NCBI GenBank assembly: GCA_008501735.1
Contig: QQUF01000029.1
Location: forward strand, 19,678 to 83,677
Direction of reading: 5' to 3'
Length of the DNA stretch: 64,000 nt
Source of the DNA: Calditrichota bacterium
Lineage (GTDB): Bacteria; CLD3
A model generated the notes under the pieces. It saw nothing but the letters and a program-made list of their open reading frames with translations, made no database searches and was not told the DNA's origin. A program made the position numbers and the translations under genes. How positions within the stretch are numbered: position 1 is the first letter of the stretch; each line of letters begins with the position of its first letter. Positions 17,120-26,018 of this stretch are shown here, in pieces.

Positions 17120-17154
17120 CCTTTGCTATCCTTAAAAGTGTGGAATAGCAAAGG
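17120..17154 (+). other. Hairpin between the two hsp20 genes
   Basis: A 10-bp stem (CCTTTGCTAT with ATAGCAAAGG) encloses a 15-base loop and is not followed by a T-run. It could be a processing or stability element separating the two cistrons rather than a terminator. Confidence 0.45.
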
Positions 17155-17205
17155 GTTACTAAAAATAATTCTTAACATAAAACTTTCTCAGAAAGGAGAT
17201 AAAAA

Positions 17206-17652
17206 ATGTCAATTATTCGTTGGAACCCTGAAAAATCTCTTTTCAATTTTGAAAAAGAGATGAACAATCTTTTAGACAACTTCGGAATTTTCCGAAAAAA
17301 CGACGAGGCATTTGACAATGCTGTTTGGTCTCCGTTGACAGACATCGTTGAAGAAAAAGACAACTTTGTTTTGAGACTTGATTTACCAGGACTCAACAGA
17401 GAAGATGTAAAAATTAACTTCACAAACAACACTTTAAGCGTTAGTGGTGAACGTAAATTTGAAAACGAAACTAAAGACAAAAATTACCACAGAGTCGAAA
17501 GAGCCTACGGAAAATTCTACCGTTCTTTCACTTTGCCAAAGGAAGTAAAACAAGAAGAAATTGACGCTAACTTCAAAAACGGACAGTTAACAATCTCAAT
17601 TCCGAAAGCTGAAGAAGCAAAACCAAAAGAAATTGAAATTAAAGTTTCTTAA
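17206..17652 (+). CDS. Hsp20/alpha-crystallin small heat-shock protein (copy 2)
   Basis: This 148-residue paralogue of the preceding gene has the same architecture: MSIIRWNPEKSLFNFEKEMN at the start, the crystallin core with 'SPLTDIVEEKDNFVLRLDLP' and 'RVERAYGKFYRSFTLP', and an identical C-terminal tail PKAEEAKPKEIEIKVS. A strong Shine-Dalgarno (AAAGGAGA) precedes the ATG, unusual in this window, suggesting high translation. The last 27 bases are identical to those of copy 1, pointing to recent duplication or gene conversion at the 3' end. Small heat-shock proteins often form hetero-oligomers, so the two may co-assemble. Confidence 0.93.
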   Translation: MSIIRWNPEKSLFNFEKEMNNLLDNFGIFRKNDEAFDNAVWSPLTDIVEEKDNFVLRLDLPGLNREDVKINFTNNTLSVSGERKFENETKDKNYHRVERAYGKFYRSFTLPKEVKQEEIDANFKNGQLTISIPKAEEAKPKEIEIKVS

Positions 17653-17667
17653 TTATTCCTAAGACTT

Positions 17668-17705
17668 AAAGAAAGGTTCAAATTTTTTGAACCTTTCTTT
17701 TTTTA
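17668..17705 (+). terminator. Rho-independent terminator after the hsp20 pair
   Basis: A 14-bp stem (AAAGAAAGGTTCAA with TTGAACCTTTCTTT) with a 5-base loop leads into a T-tract. It separates the heat-shock pair from the HtrA gene. Confidence 0.88.
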
Positions 17706-17811
17706 TAAAAAAATGGTACTCAAAAAAGTAACACAAAACCTTGAAACACACTAAAGACTGCCTCGTAAGAGTTCGTGTTTTTAAATCAAAAATCTACACG
17801 GAGAATAAAAA

Positions 17812-19290
17812 ATGATTTCTAAAAGAACCACTGGTTTTTCTTTACTCTTTACTATCGCATTAATCGGTTTTGTAACCGGACTAACATTCAACTTTTCAGA
17901 ACTTCACTCTGAAACTTCCATAACCAAACCAATTGACCTTTCACAGAATCCTGCTGTTAAACAACTTCAAACTTTTAGTGAAGGTTTTGCCGTAATTTCG
18001 GAAGCAGTAACTCCAACAGTTGTTACAATTTTTAGCACAAAAACTGAAAAAGTTCAACAATTCAAATTCAATGACCCACTTTTTGATAGATTTTTTAATC
18101 CTCGTCAAATGCCACAAGAGAGAAAATCACAAGGTTTAGGCTCAGGAGTTGTGGTAAAGTCAGACGGAACGATTTTGACAAACAACCACGTTGTCGAAGG
18201 AGCTGACGATTTGCAAGTCAAACTTAGCGACGGAAGAACTTTCACAGCAGAAGTTATTGGAAGAGACCCGAAATCTGATGTTGCAGTAATTAAAATTGAT
18301 GCAGAAAATTTACCAAGCATTTCACTTGGTGATTCTGACAAAATGCGAGTTGGTGAATGGGTTCTTGCAATCGGAAATCCTTTTTCAGAAAACCTTAACC
18401 ACACAGTAACACAAGGAATTGTTAGTGGAATCGGAAGGTCAGAAGTCGGAATCACTGCTTACGATAATTTTATTCAAACCGATGCAGCGATAAATCCAGG
18501 AAATTCTGGTGGAGCTTTAGTGAATCTCAAAGGTCAGTTAATCGGGATTAACACAGCAATTCTTTCACGTGGTGGAGGTTTTGCAGGAGTCGGATTTGCA
18601 ATTCCAATCAACCAAGCAAAAGAAGTTATGGACGACTTAATTTCACAAGGAAAAGTTGTTAGAGGTTGGCTCGGAGTAACAATTCAAAACGTAACTCCAG
18701 AACTCAAAGAAGCTATGGGCTTGGAAGTTGACAAAGGAATTTTAGTTTCAAGTGTTTTGGCAAACGGTCCTTCTGAAAAAGCAGGTTTGGAATCAGGAGA
18801 CGTAATTATCGAACTTGACGGAAAAGATGTTGAAGAACTCAATTCATTAAGAAATAAAATTGCAGGAAAAGACCCAGGCGATGTTGTCAAACTCAAAGTA
18901 ATTCGCGATGGAAAAGACAAAACAGTAAAAGTAAAACTTGGCGAACTTCCTGAAGACATTGCTGAATGGCAACGTACAAAAGGAAAATCAAGCGGAAATT
19001 CAGAAGATTTGTTTGGAATGAAAGTCAAACCCTTCAATGAAGATTTTGCAAAAAAATTCGGACTTGATAAAAGTGAAAAAGGTGTAATCGTAACTTTAGT
19101 TCACCCAAATAGTTCAATTTTCTCAGCAGGAATTCGAGAAGGTGATTTAATCCAAAAAATAGGAAAACAGAAAATTGAGTCGCTCAAAGATTTCAAAAAA
19201 GCTACTGAAAATATCTCAAAAGATTCTCCAGTTGCTTTTTACATCAAACGTGAATCAGGAAGCCTTTTTCTTGCTGTCAACTTAGGATAA
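17812..19290 (+). CDS. htrA: HtrA/Deg-family periplasmic serine protease
   Basis: This 492-residue Deg protease degrades or refolds damaged envelope proteins. The N-terminal hydrophobic segment (residues 8-26) is a signal peptide or anchor. The chymotrypsin-like domain carries the triad His126 (TNNHVVEG), Asp156 (DPKSDVAVIKI) and Ser232 (NPGNSGGALVN). Two PDZ domains follow: about 280-370 (RGWLGVTIQNVTPEL ... GLESGDVIIELDGKDV) and 395-490 (FGLDKSEKGVIV ... GIREGDLIQKIGKQ). Length and order are those of DegP/DegQ. It lies just downstream of the hsp20 pair but beyond their terminator, so it has its own promoter; the grouping suggests a stress island. Confidence 0.95.
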   Translation: MISKRTTGFSLLFTIALIGFVTGLTFNFSELHSETSITKPIDLSQNPAVKQLQTFSEGFAVISEAVTPTVVTIFSTKTEKVQQFKFNDPLFDRFFNPRQMPQERKSQGLGSGVVVKSDGTILTNNHVVEGADDLQVKLSDGRTFTAEVIGRDPKSDVAVIKIDAENLPSISLGDSDKMRVGEWVLAIGNPFSENLNHTVTQGIVSGIGRSEVGITAYDNFIQTDAAINPGNSGGALVNLKGQLIGINTAILSRGGGFAGVGFAIPINQAKEVMDDLISQGKVVRGWLGVTIQNVTPELKEAMGLEVDKGILVSSVLANGPSEKAGLESGDVIIELDGKDVEELNSLRNKIAGKDPGDVVKLKVIRDGKDKTVKVKLGELPEDIAEWQRTKGKSSGNSEDLFGMKVKPFNEDFAKKFGLDKSEKGVIVTLVHPNSSIFSAGIREGDLIQKIGKQKIESLKDFKKATENISKDSPVAFYIKRESGSLFLAVNLG

Positions 19291-19316
19291 TGGAAGCATA
19301 AACATAGATTCTCGAT

Positions 19317-19350
19317 AAAGCCGCAGGTTTTGTAACTTGCGGCTTTTTTT
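19317..19350 (+). terminator. Rho-independent terminator after htrA
   Basis: A stem of AAAGCCGCA with TGCGGCTTT, extended by a G-T pair and GTT/AAC, has a 4-base loop and ends in a T-run. It lies 26 bases after the htrA stop. Confidence 0.88.
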
Positions 19351-19440
19351 GTGTATTTTTTTCTTTAGACTCTTTTTTTTAGAGAGAAATTGAATTACCT
19401 TAAAGCCCTTTTTAAACTAAAACTTAAGGAAAATATTTTA

Positions 19441-19920
19441 ATGGATTTAGAAGCAAAGAAAAAAGCTCTAAGAATGATAAATTACGGTCTTTATTTAATG
19501 ACTTGTAAAGACGGCGAAAAAATCGATGCTCGAACAGTAAGTTGGGTTACTCAAATGTCTTTTGAACCGCCACTTGTTACAGTTGGAGTTCACAAAGAAA
19601 GCGATATGGTTAACTTGGTCAGAGACAAAAAATCTTTTGCAATCAGCGTTCTTGGGAATGAACAAAAAGCAATCGGTGGAGCTTTTTTCAAAAATTGTGA
19701 AGTCGATGGTAACAAAATCAACGGTTACGAAACAAAAGAAGGAACAACTGGAAATCCTATTTTTTTAGATACTCCAGGATACTTTGAATGCGAACTTTTT
19801 AAAGTCGTTGAAACTGACGGAGACCACATTCTCATTCTTGGAAAAGTTGTTGATGCAGGTGTTAACAACGAAATGCCTTCACTCATTCTTAAAGAAACAG
19901 GTTGGAATTATGGAGGTTAA
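19441..19920 (+). CDS. Flavin reductase-like FMN-binding protein
   Basis: This 159-residue protein matches the flavin reductase/FMN-binding split-barrel family: 'INYGLYLMTCKDGEKIDARTVSWVTQMSFEPPLVTVG' (split here) and 'FAISVLGNEQKAIGGAFF', with a later 'FECELFKVVETDGDHILILGKVV'. These proteins bind FMN and reduce flavins with NAD(P)H or act on small substrates; partners vary. I chose ATG at 19441, behind AAGGAAAATATTTTA, because an upstream in-frame TTG adds a basic stretch unlike the family. It is monocistronic to judge by its flanks. A link to BoxA-type electron transfer is possible but unsupported. Confidence 0.85.
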   Translation: MDLEAKKKALRMINYGLYLMTCKDGEKIDARTVSWVTQMSFEPPLVTVGVHKESDMVNLVRDKKSFAISVLGNEQKAIGGAFFKNCEVDGNKINGYETKEGTTGNPIFLDTPGYFECELFKVVETDGDHILILGKVVDAGVNNEMPSLILKETGWNYGG

Positions 19921-20035
19921 CTCTTCAGTTTCGACTCTGATTTAAAAATTAGAATTTTCATTTTGTAGAAAATTCAAAATCAATTACATTGGCGATTCCA
20001 TTTGTAAAAATTGAACTTAAGGAGCATAAATTTCA

Positions 20036-20359
20036 ATGAATACTGTCACAAAAAAAGATGTTACAAGAAGAGTTGCTACAGCACTCAATCAGCCAGTTGT
20101 GAATACAGAAAAATTAGTCGATTCCGTTTTTAACGCTTTAAGAGAAATTCTTTCCGAAGCTAACCCTGAAATAAGAATTGAGATTAGAGACTTTGGTGTC
20201 TTTGAAGTCAAAAAGACTAAACCAAAACCAAAAGCTCGTAATCCTAAAACTGGTGAAATTATCTACGTCGAAGCTAGAAGAAAAACTCACTTTAAAGCTG
20301 GTAAAAAATTAAGAGACGTTTTGAAACAACCACTAGACCAACTTGAGTCAGTAGGTTAA
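20036..20359 (+). CDS. HU/IHF-family DNA-binding protein
   Basis: This 107-residue nucleoid protein has the complete HU/IHF fold: helices TKKDVTRRVATALNQP and TEKLVDSVFNALREILSEA, then the beta arm FGVFEVKKTKPKPKARNPKTG with the intercalating-proline tip (ARNPKTGE), and a C-terminal helix HFKAGKKLRDVL. The N-terminal extension and acidic tail are small. It bends DNA and compacts the chromosome. It is flanked by its own terminator. IHF versus HU cannot be separated from sequence alone, although the 'FGxFEVKxTxPKxxRNPKTGE' arm is common to both. Confidence 0.93.
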   Translation: MNTVTKKDVTRRVATALNQPVVNTEKLVDSVFNALREILSEANPEIRIEIRDFGVFEVKKTKPKPKARNPKTGEIIYVEARRKTHFKAGKKLRDVLKQPLDQLESVG

Positions 20360-20380
20360 ATCTCTTTTTTTAAAATTTTA

Positions 20381-20417
20381 AAAGCCTTAGACTTGTTTTA
20401 GTTTAAGGCTTTTTTTA
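20381..20417 (+). terminator. Rho-independent terminator after the HU/IHF gene
   Basis: A 12-bp stem (AAAGCCTTAGAC with GTTTAAGGCTTT, one G-T pair) with an 8-base loop ends in TTTTTATT. It lies about 20 bases past the stop. Confidence 0.85.
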
Positions 20418-20443
20418 TTCTACAAAATTTTGAAAGCCAACCA

Positions 20444-21952
20444 ATGCCTTCCTTCGATAACTCTGACAAGGTTCTTGAATTTTACAGTACTGACGAAAGT
20501 ATTTTCAAAATCAAACCCAAATTTGTTTCCATTCCCGAAACTATTGACGAAATTTCAGAAGTCTTAAAATTTGCATCTCAAAATTCTCTGTCTGTTACAA
20601 CAGTCGGTTCAAAAACTTCAGTTGCAGGTCAAGGACTCGGAGACGGAATAATTTTAAACACTTCAAAGAACTTCAACAAAATCATTTCCCAAAACGAAAA
20701 CCAAGTTGTAATTGAACCTGGAGTAATTTTGGACAATTTGAATGAAAGTTTGTCAAAAGAAAATAAAATTTTCCCTCCAGACCCAGCAAGTTCAAAATGG
20801 TGTTCAATCGGTGGAATGATTGCAAACAACACAAGTGGAGCAAGAGCGATTCGTTACGGAATGACAAAAGATTACGTTGAATCTTTAAAAATTGTGCTTT
20901 CCGATGGCTCAATTTGGGACACAGCTTTTCCGCAAAAAACAAGTTCAGAACTTCAAGAAAAAATCTTAAAAGAATTACCCAAAATAATTAGCCGAAACGA
21001 AAAACTCATTCGTTCCAAAATTCCAAATTCAGCGAAAACTTCTTGTGGCTACGATTTAATTGGTTGCCTTGAAAATCCCGAAAAAATGTTCACACGAATT
21101 TTTGTCGGCTCGGAAGGAACTCTCGGAATTGTTTCAGAAGCGACTCTCAAAATCGTTGAAAAGCCAAAAGTAGACACAGCAATTCTTTTCTACTTTGACG
21201 ACTTAGAGAAAATGGCTCAAAGCGTGAAACTCCTTCGCAAATTTGAAACCATTTCTGCTGCCGAGCTTTTAGACAAAACATTTTTAGATTTTGTTGAATC
21301 ACAAGGAAAGTTAAACTTGCCTAATTTTTCAGACAAAACACAAGCCTTGTTAATTGTTGAAGTAACAAGTTCTAGCAAACAGAAACTTGATTTTGAAGTA
21401 CAAACAATCACCGAAAAAATCGCTAAGACAAAACTTTCCTACTTTTCAGAAGTGGCAAAAAATGACGAAGAGAAAGCAAGAATTTGGGCTTTAAGGAAAT
21501 CTGCTTCACCACTTTTGAAAGAACGAACTGACTCTTTAAAAAGTGTTAGAGTCATCGAAGACACAGCAGTTAATCCCGAACTTTTACCAAAGTATCTTTT
21601 AGGCTTGAGGAAAATTTTCGCAGAGCTTGAAGTAACAGCAGTTGTTTTTGGTCACGCTGGAGACGGAAACGTTCACATTAATCCATTGCTTGACCCAACA
21701 AAATCAGACTTCCGAGAACTTCTGCTTAACCTTGCCGACAAAGTTTACGCTTGGGTTTTGGAATGTGGTGGAACAATTTCAGGTGAACACGGAGATGGAA
21801 TTTTGCGTTCGGGTTACGTAAAACTCCAATTTGGAGAACTCTTTCCAATTTTTGAAGAAGTAAAAAATCTCTTCGACCCAAAAGGAATTTTAAATTTCGG
21901 AAAGATTCTTGGGAAAGAAACTGCGTTGAAAAACGTAGAGTTTAAGTTTTAG
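20444..21952 (+). CDS. FAD-linked oxidoreductase, GlcD / D-lactate dehydrogenase type
   Basis: This 502-residue VAO-fold flavoenzyme oxidises a 2-hydroxy acid such as D-lactate or glycolate. The FAD-binding PCMH domain covers about residues 20-215: 'VTTVGSKTSVAGQGLGDGIIL', here slightly split, then 'FPPDPASSKWCSIGGMIANN', 'ARAIRYGMTKDYVESLKIVL' and 'GSEGTLGIVSEATLKI'. The C-terminal FAD-oxidase domain contains HAGDGNVHINPL and 'GGTISGEHGDGILRSGYV', whose histidines are typical of the active site. It has no fused Fe-S domain and no neighbouring GlcE/GlcF, so a single-subunit D-lactate dehydrogenase-like enzyme is the best guess. It probably passes electrons to quinone or cytochrome. Confidence 0.88.
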   Translation: MPSFDNSDKVLEFYSTDESIFKIKPKFVSIPETIDEISEVLKFASQNSLSVTTVGSKTSVAGQGLGDGIILNTSKNFNKIISQNENQVVIEPGVILDNLNESLSKENKIFPPDPASSKWCSIGGMIANNTSGARAIRYGMTKDYVESLKIVLSDGSIWDTAFPQKTSSELQEKILKELPKIISRNEKLIRSKIPNSAKTSCGYDLIGCLENPEKMFTRIFVGSEGTLGIVSEATLKIVEKPKVDTAILFYFDDLEKMAQSVKLLRKFETISAAELLDKTFLDFVESQGKLNLPNFSDKTQALLIVEVTSSSKQKLDFEVQTITEKIAKTKLSYFSEVAKNDEEKARIWALRKSASPLLKERTDSLKSVRVIEDTAVNPELLPKYLLGLRKIFAELEVTAVVFGHAGDGNVHINPLLDPTKSDFRELLLNLADKVYAWVLECGGTISGEHGDGILRSGYVKLQFGELFPIFEEVKNLFDPKGILNFGKILGKETALKNVEFKF

Positions 21953-21954
21953 GG

Positions 21955-22010
21955 GAAGAATTCAGGGGGCAGAAATTGGGTTGGTACAAATTTTAAAATT
22001 TGTAATTCTT
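21955..22010. repeat. Degenerate dispersed repeat with a perfect 20-bp palindrome
   Basis: The text GGGCAGAAATTGGGTTGGTAC is followed by the palindrome TACAAATTTTAAAATTTGTA at 21985-22004. The same order of words (GTCAG, CAGAA.TTGG.TT..GT, then .AACTTTTAAAATTCTG) occurs at 13511-13558 beside the four-helix-bundle gene, so both look like copies of one intergenic repeat family. Between convergent genes; could also terminate transcription from either side. Confidence 0.5.
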
Positions 22011-22056
22011 TCTTTTTATTCTTTTTTTCGTGTGTTTCGTGGGCAAAAAATATTTC

Positions 22057-22725
22057 TCAAAAATCCCATTTCTCTAATTCTTCCATTTTTTGTTCAAGGT
22101 TTTCGGACGTTGTTTCGGGAAAAAGAACTTCTCCAAAAACGACTCTAACTTTGCCTTTTGGTATCAAAAATTTATCCCAAGAATTAAGCCTTTTAGGTTT
22201 TGAGGAAAAAATCCGAATTGGTAAAATTGGAATCTTGAGTTTCTCGGAAAGTTCGCAAATCCCTTGTTTTACTTTTTTGTTTGGTCCTGTTGGTCCGTCA
22301 GGAGTAATCGCCAAAGGAAAACCATTTTGTAAGATTTTGTAACTTTCCTTAAAAGCCGAAAAACCTCCTTTGTGTGAAGACCCTCTTACAATTTGATAAT
22401 TTAGTTTTTCCATAATTGTAGTTACAAGTTCGCCATCAAAACTTTGGCTAACAATTGTGTTCATTCCTCCTCCGCGAAAAGCCCAAATCGGAAATAAAAG
22501 TTCAGAATGCCAACAACAAAGTAAGTAAGGTTCTTTTGGATTCACAAAATTTAGTTCCCAACTTTCACCAAACTTTTTTTCAGTAAAAAGGTTTTCGCCA
22601 ATTACTTCAACTGACTCAATCCGAGAAATGATTTTTTTGAAGAAAAATAGCCCGAATTTTTCAACTAATTTTAGAAGAAAAATTTGGGTAAACTTTTGTT
22701 TTCTAAAAGAATTACTTGCAGGCAA
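22057..22725 (-). CDS. DUF374-type lysophospholipid acyltransferase-like protein
   Basis: This 222-residue protein is read from TTG. It has the acyltransferase-like blocks 'LLCCWHSELLFPIW' (the His of an H-x4-D/E-like site), 'IVSQSFDGELVT', 'RGSSHKGGFSAFKE' and 'LAITPDGPTGPNKKVKQG'. These define the DUF374 branch related to LpxL/PlsC acyltransferases, often annotated as lipid A or lysophospholipid acyltransferases. An N-terminal hydrophobic patch suggests membrane association. The start lies 10 bases after the stop of the upstream glucosaminidase gene, so they are co-transcribed envelope genes. The acyl acceptor is unknown. Confidence 0.82.
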   Translation of the reverse strand: MPASNSFRKQKFTQIFLLKLVEKFGLFFFKKIISRIESVEVIGENLFTEKKFGESWELNFVNPKEPYLLCCWHSELLFPIWAFRGGGMNTIVSQSFDGELVTTIMEKLNYQIVRGSSHKGGFSAFKESYKILQNGFPLAITPDGPTGPNKKVKQGICELSEKLKIPILPIRIFSSKPKRLNSWDKFLIPKGKVRVVFGEVLFPETTSENLEQKMEELEKWDF

Positions 22726-22735
22726 AATTTAAAAC

Positions 22736-23416
22736 CTATTTGTCATATTTATAAAAATGATTGTATTTAATCAAAGAGGTTAATTCTTTCCCGTATTTTG
22801 CTCCTTGTTCAGAATAATTATCCAATTTTTTTACTAATTGGTAAGGGTCATTTGTTTGCATTCTTAAAGTCCGGAATCCCTTGAAAAGTTTTCTACTAGC
22901 TAAAGTTAAGTAATAATCTCTAACAGATTCCTTCAAAGAAGAATATTTTTTTACCCAAATCGTTTTGCCTTTTCGTTTTATATTTGCCGCAATTCTTGGC
23001 TCGTTCTCTTCAAATGACCAAGTACCAAAGATATTATTCGCTTTCGTAAAAAATCTTGAAGTTCCCCAACCACTTTCCAAAGCAGCTTGTCCCAAAGCAA
23101 TGCTTTTGGGGTGAGGTTTCAAAGCCATTAGTAATTCTTTGTTTGTTAAAACTTCGTATTTCTTTTTAAGGAGTGCAATTTTCTCTTTTTTAGTTCCATT
23201 TTTAATTGCTTCGGATATTTCATTAAATTGTTGGCTAAGTTCCAAAAACACTTCTTCAACTACAGGTTTTACTAAGTAAAGGAATCTTTCTTTTTTTACT
23301 TTTATAGACATTTTTGGAGGGATTACCTGAGGAGAATATTTTTCAGTAGAAAATGCCAAGGTTGGAAAAATCGAGAAAATTAGAAATATTAAGACGACGT
23401 TGCTTAAGAATTTCAT
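22736..23416 (-). CDS. Secreted Bax-like glucosaminidase-domain protein
   Basis: This 226-residue protein has an N-terminal signal peptide (MKFLSNVVLIFLIFSIFPTLAFS). Residues about 95-220 resemble the Bax/FlgJ-type mannosyl-glycoprotein endo-beta-N-acetylglucosaminidase domain: 'KSIALGQAALESGWGTSRFF' with the catalytic Glu of ALESGWG, then 'NNIFGTWSF' and 'KYSSLKESVRDYYLTLAS'. It should cut glycan strands in peptidoglycan in the periplasm. Length is normal for the family. It is followed closely by the DUF374 gene and is divergent from the LysM transglycosylase gene, so three cell-wall or membrane genes sit together. Confidence 0.87.
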   Translation of the reverse strand: MKFLSNVVLIFLIFSIFPTLAFSTEKYSPQVIPPKMSIKVKKERFLYLVKPVVEEVFLELSQQFNEISEAIKNGTKKEKIALLKKKYEVLTNKELLMALKPHPKSIALGQAALESGWGTSRFFTKANNIFGTWSFEENEPRIAANIKRKGKTIWVKKYSSLKESVRDYYLTLASRKLFKGFRTLRMQTNDPYQLVKKLDNYSEQGAKYGKELTSLIKYNHFYKYDK

Positions 23417-23585
23417 TTAAAAGTTCTACTTTGAGTTAGGCAAATTAATTTGTTGCAAGAGGATAATTAATTTTGAAATTTGTAAAATTACGCAACAATT
23501 TTTTTTAACTTATGAGATTGTTTATTCGTTTTTAACATAAACAATTTATTTTCAATACCTTTCATTAATTGTTTAGGCTTTACCC

Positions 23586-26018
23586 TTGAAATTATTACTA
23601 ACACTTTGTTTTTTTATTCTTTGTAGTTCTTGCTCAACATTTTCAAAAAAATCAGCAGAGGATTCTTTTGAAAACATTCAAATCCAAGAAGATAAATTAG
23701 AGATTCAGAAACTAAGAGAACTTGCAACTCTTGCGATTACCTTTGAAGACACACTCTTAGCTCAAGAGAAATACGAAACAGCTTTGCAAATTTTAGCTGA
23801 ATCCGAGATTAGCTCGGAAGACACAACTGCAATAAATTTGATTGCGGAATTTGAGACTTTTAAGTTCAATTACAACATTGAAACTGAAACTACTTACGAG
23901 GACATTTCTCACGAGATTTCAGATTTCTTAGAGGATTCAACAGCAACGTTATCTCCAATCCCTGATGAGTCTGAATTAGTAGGAAGCGAAATGCCTTTGG
24001 TAATTAACTCCAAAGTCTTAAAGGCGTTAAGCTATTTTACTGAAAGAATTCCTGACAGATTCAGAACTTACTTGGAACGTTCAGGAAAATACGTTCCAAT
24101 GATGAAAGAAATTTTTGCCGAAGAAGGTTTGCCAGAGGAATTAGTTTACTTGCCAATCATCGAAAGTGGTTACAAAGTTAAAGCTTACTCTCACGCTCAC
24201 GCAGCAGGAATTTGGCAATTCATTCCCGGAACTGGAAGAGATTACGGTTTGAAAAGAGATTGGTGGATTGATGAAAGAAGAAACCCTGAAAAATCAACTC
24301 GTGCTGCTGCAAAATACTTAAAGAAACTTTACAACCAATTTGGCGATTGGTACTTAGCTCTAGCAGCTTACAATTGTGGTGAAGGAAGAGTTGGAAGACA
24401 CATCAGAAAGTACGGAACAAATAATTTTTGGGGACTTAACAGACTTCCAAAAGAAACAAGAAATTATGTACCAAGTTACATTGCAGCCACTTTAATTGCA
24501 AAACACCCTGAGAAATACGGGTTCAAAGATTTAAACTACGAACAACCTGAACTTTACGAAACAGTTGTTGTTGAGACTTGCACAGATTTGTCGATTTTAG
24601 CTAAATGTGCTGGAGTTTCACTTGACAGATTTCAAGAAATGAATCCTGAGTTCAGAAGATTAAGCACTCCTCCTACCAAAAAGAATTTTCTTGTAAAAGT
24701 TCCTTTCGGCAAGAAATGGGATTTTGAAGACAGTTACGCAAAGATTCCTGCTGACAAAAGAGTGAACTTTTTGGAACATAAAGTAAGAAGTGGCGAAACG
24801 CTTTCATCAATTGCAAAAAATTATAAAACTTCTGTTAGAATGATTGCTTCGGCAAACAAACTCCGTAACAAAAACAGATTAAAAATTGGGCAAGTTTTAA
24901 CTATTCCGACAAGTTCAGCAGGTTCTTATTCAACTTACGAAGGTTATGACGAACCTCAAGATTACGGTTATTCAAAATCAACTTACAAAGTCAGACGAGG
25001 CGACACTCTAGGAAAAATTGCTAAACGAAAGGGAACAACAATTTCCAAGCTCAAAAAATGGAATAACCTCAAAAGTTCAACAATTCGAGTTGGGCAAAAA
25101 CTAAAAATTTGGTCTAAAAAAAGTAATTCTTCTTACACCAAAAAAGAGCCTAATTTCCAAGGAACTCACAAAGTAGAAAATGGCGAAAGCCTTTGGTTAA
25201 TTGCAAGAAAATACGAGACAACTGTCAACCAAATTAAATCTTGGAACAACCTTAGGAACAACAGCATTAAACCCGGACAACAATTAAAAATTGGAAATGG
25301 TAAAAAGAGTTCTTCTAACTCACCTTCACAAAATTACTCACTCGAAAATGCTAAAACTCACAAGGTTAGAAATGGCGAAAGTCTTTGGACAATTTCACAA
25401 AAATATGGAGTTTCAATTAACCAAATCAAGTCTTGGAATGGCTTAAGTAGCTCTAACATTAAAATTGGACAAAAACTTAAAATTGGAACAAAAACTCAAT
25501 CAAAAAATATCACACAAACAAGCTCTGGTTCTAAAAATTCGATTTCGCACAAAGTTAAAAGTGGCGAGAACCTTTCTGTCATTGCTCAAAAATATGGTGT
25601 TTCAGTAGCAGAATTAAAATCGTGGAATGCTTTGCAAAGTAACAATTTGAAAGTTGGGCAAAAATTAAAGATTGAGACATCAAAAAAATTATCTTCAACA
25701 ACACAAAGTGGTGAAATTCACAAAGTAAAAAGCGGTGAGAATCTTTCACTAATTGCACAAAAGTATGGTGTTTCGGTAAAAGATTTGAAAAACTGGAATG
25801 GGCTTCCAAACTCAAAACTTAAAGTCGGGCAAAAACTCAAAGTCTCAGGAAAATCAAACTCGTTTGCAGAACAAAAACTTCACAAAGTTCAAAACGGCGA
25901 CAGTCTTTGGGTTATCGCAAAAAGATACGGTGTAAGCATTGGAGAATTGAAAGATTGGAATAATCTTAAAGGTTCAAGTTTGCAGATTGGTCAAGTTTTG
26001 AAAGTGAAAAGCTACTAA
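23586..26018 (+). CDS. MltD-like lytic transglycosylase with seven LysM repeats
   Basis: This 810-residue protein is read from TTG. Its N-terminus [20 protein letters not shown] looks like a lipoprotein signal with Cys16. The SLT domain (about 165-320) has catalytic Glu193 in [15 protein letters not shown], then '[15 protein letters not shown]' and '[13 protein letters not shown]'. From about residue 395 I count seven LysM units, each starting HKV..GE(S/N)L..IA and ending (V/I)GQ(K/V)LK(I/V), joined by Ser/Lys-rich linkers. The last five are much alike, suggesting recent expansion. It cleaves peptidoglycan to 1,6-anhydromuropeptides while LysM repeats hold the wall. Most MltDs carry one to three LysMs, so seven is high. 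Its stop overlaps that of miaA by four bases. Confidence 0.93.
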   Translation: MKLLLTLCFFILCSSCSTFSKKSAEDSFENIQIQEDKLEIQKLRELATLAITFEDTLLAQEKYETALQILAESEISSEDTTAINLIAEFETFKFNYNIETETTYEDISHEISDFLEDSTATLSPIPDESELVGSEMPLVINSKVLKALSYFTERIPDRFRTYLERSGKYVPMMKEIFAEEGLPEELVYLPIIESGYKVKAYSHAHAAGIWQFIPGTGRDYGLKRDWWIDERRNPEKSTRAAAKYLKKLYNQFGDWYLALAAYNCGEGRVGRHIRKYGTNNFWGLNRLPKETRNYVPSYIAATLIAKHPEKYGFKDLNYEQPELYETVVVETCTDLSILAKCAGVSLDRFQEMNPEFRRLSTPPTKKNFLVKVPFGKKWDFEDSYAKIPADKRVNFLEHKVRSGETLSSIAKNYKTSVRMIASANKLRNKNRLKIGQVLTIPTSSAGSYSTYEGYDEPQDYGYSKSTYKVRRGDTLGKIAKRKGTTISKLKKWNNLKSSTIRVGQKLKIWSKKSNSSYTKKEPNFQGTHKVENGESLWLIARKYETTVNQIKSWNNLRNNSIKPGQQLKIGNGKKSSSNSPSQNYSLENAKTHKVRNGESLWTISQKYGVSINQIKSWNGLSSSNIKIGQKLKIGTKTQSKNITQTSSGSKNSISHKVKSGENLSVIAQKYGVSVAELKSWNALQSNNLKVGQKLKIETSKKLSSTTQSGEIHKVKSGENLSLIAQKYGVSVKDLKNWNGLPNSKLKVGQKLKVSGKSNSFAEQKLHKVQNGDSLWVIAKRYGVSIGELKDWNNLKGSSLQIGQVLKVKSY

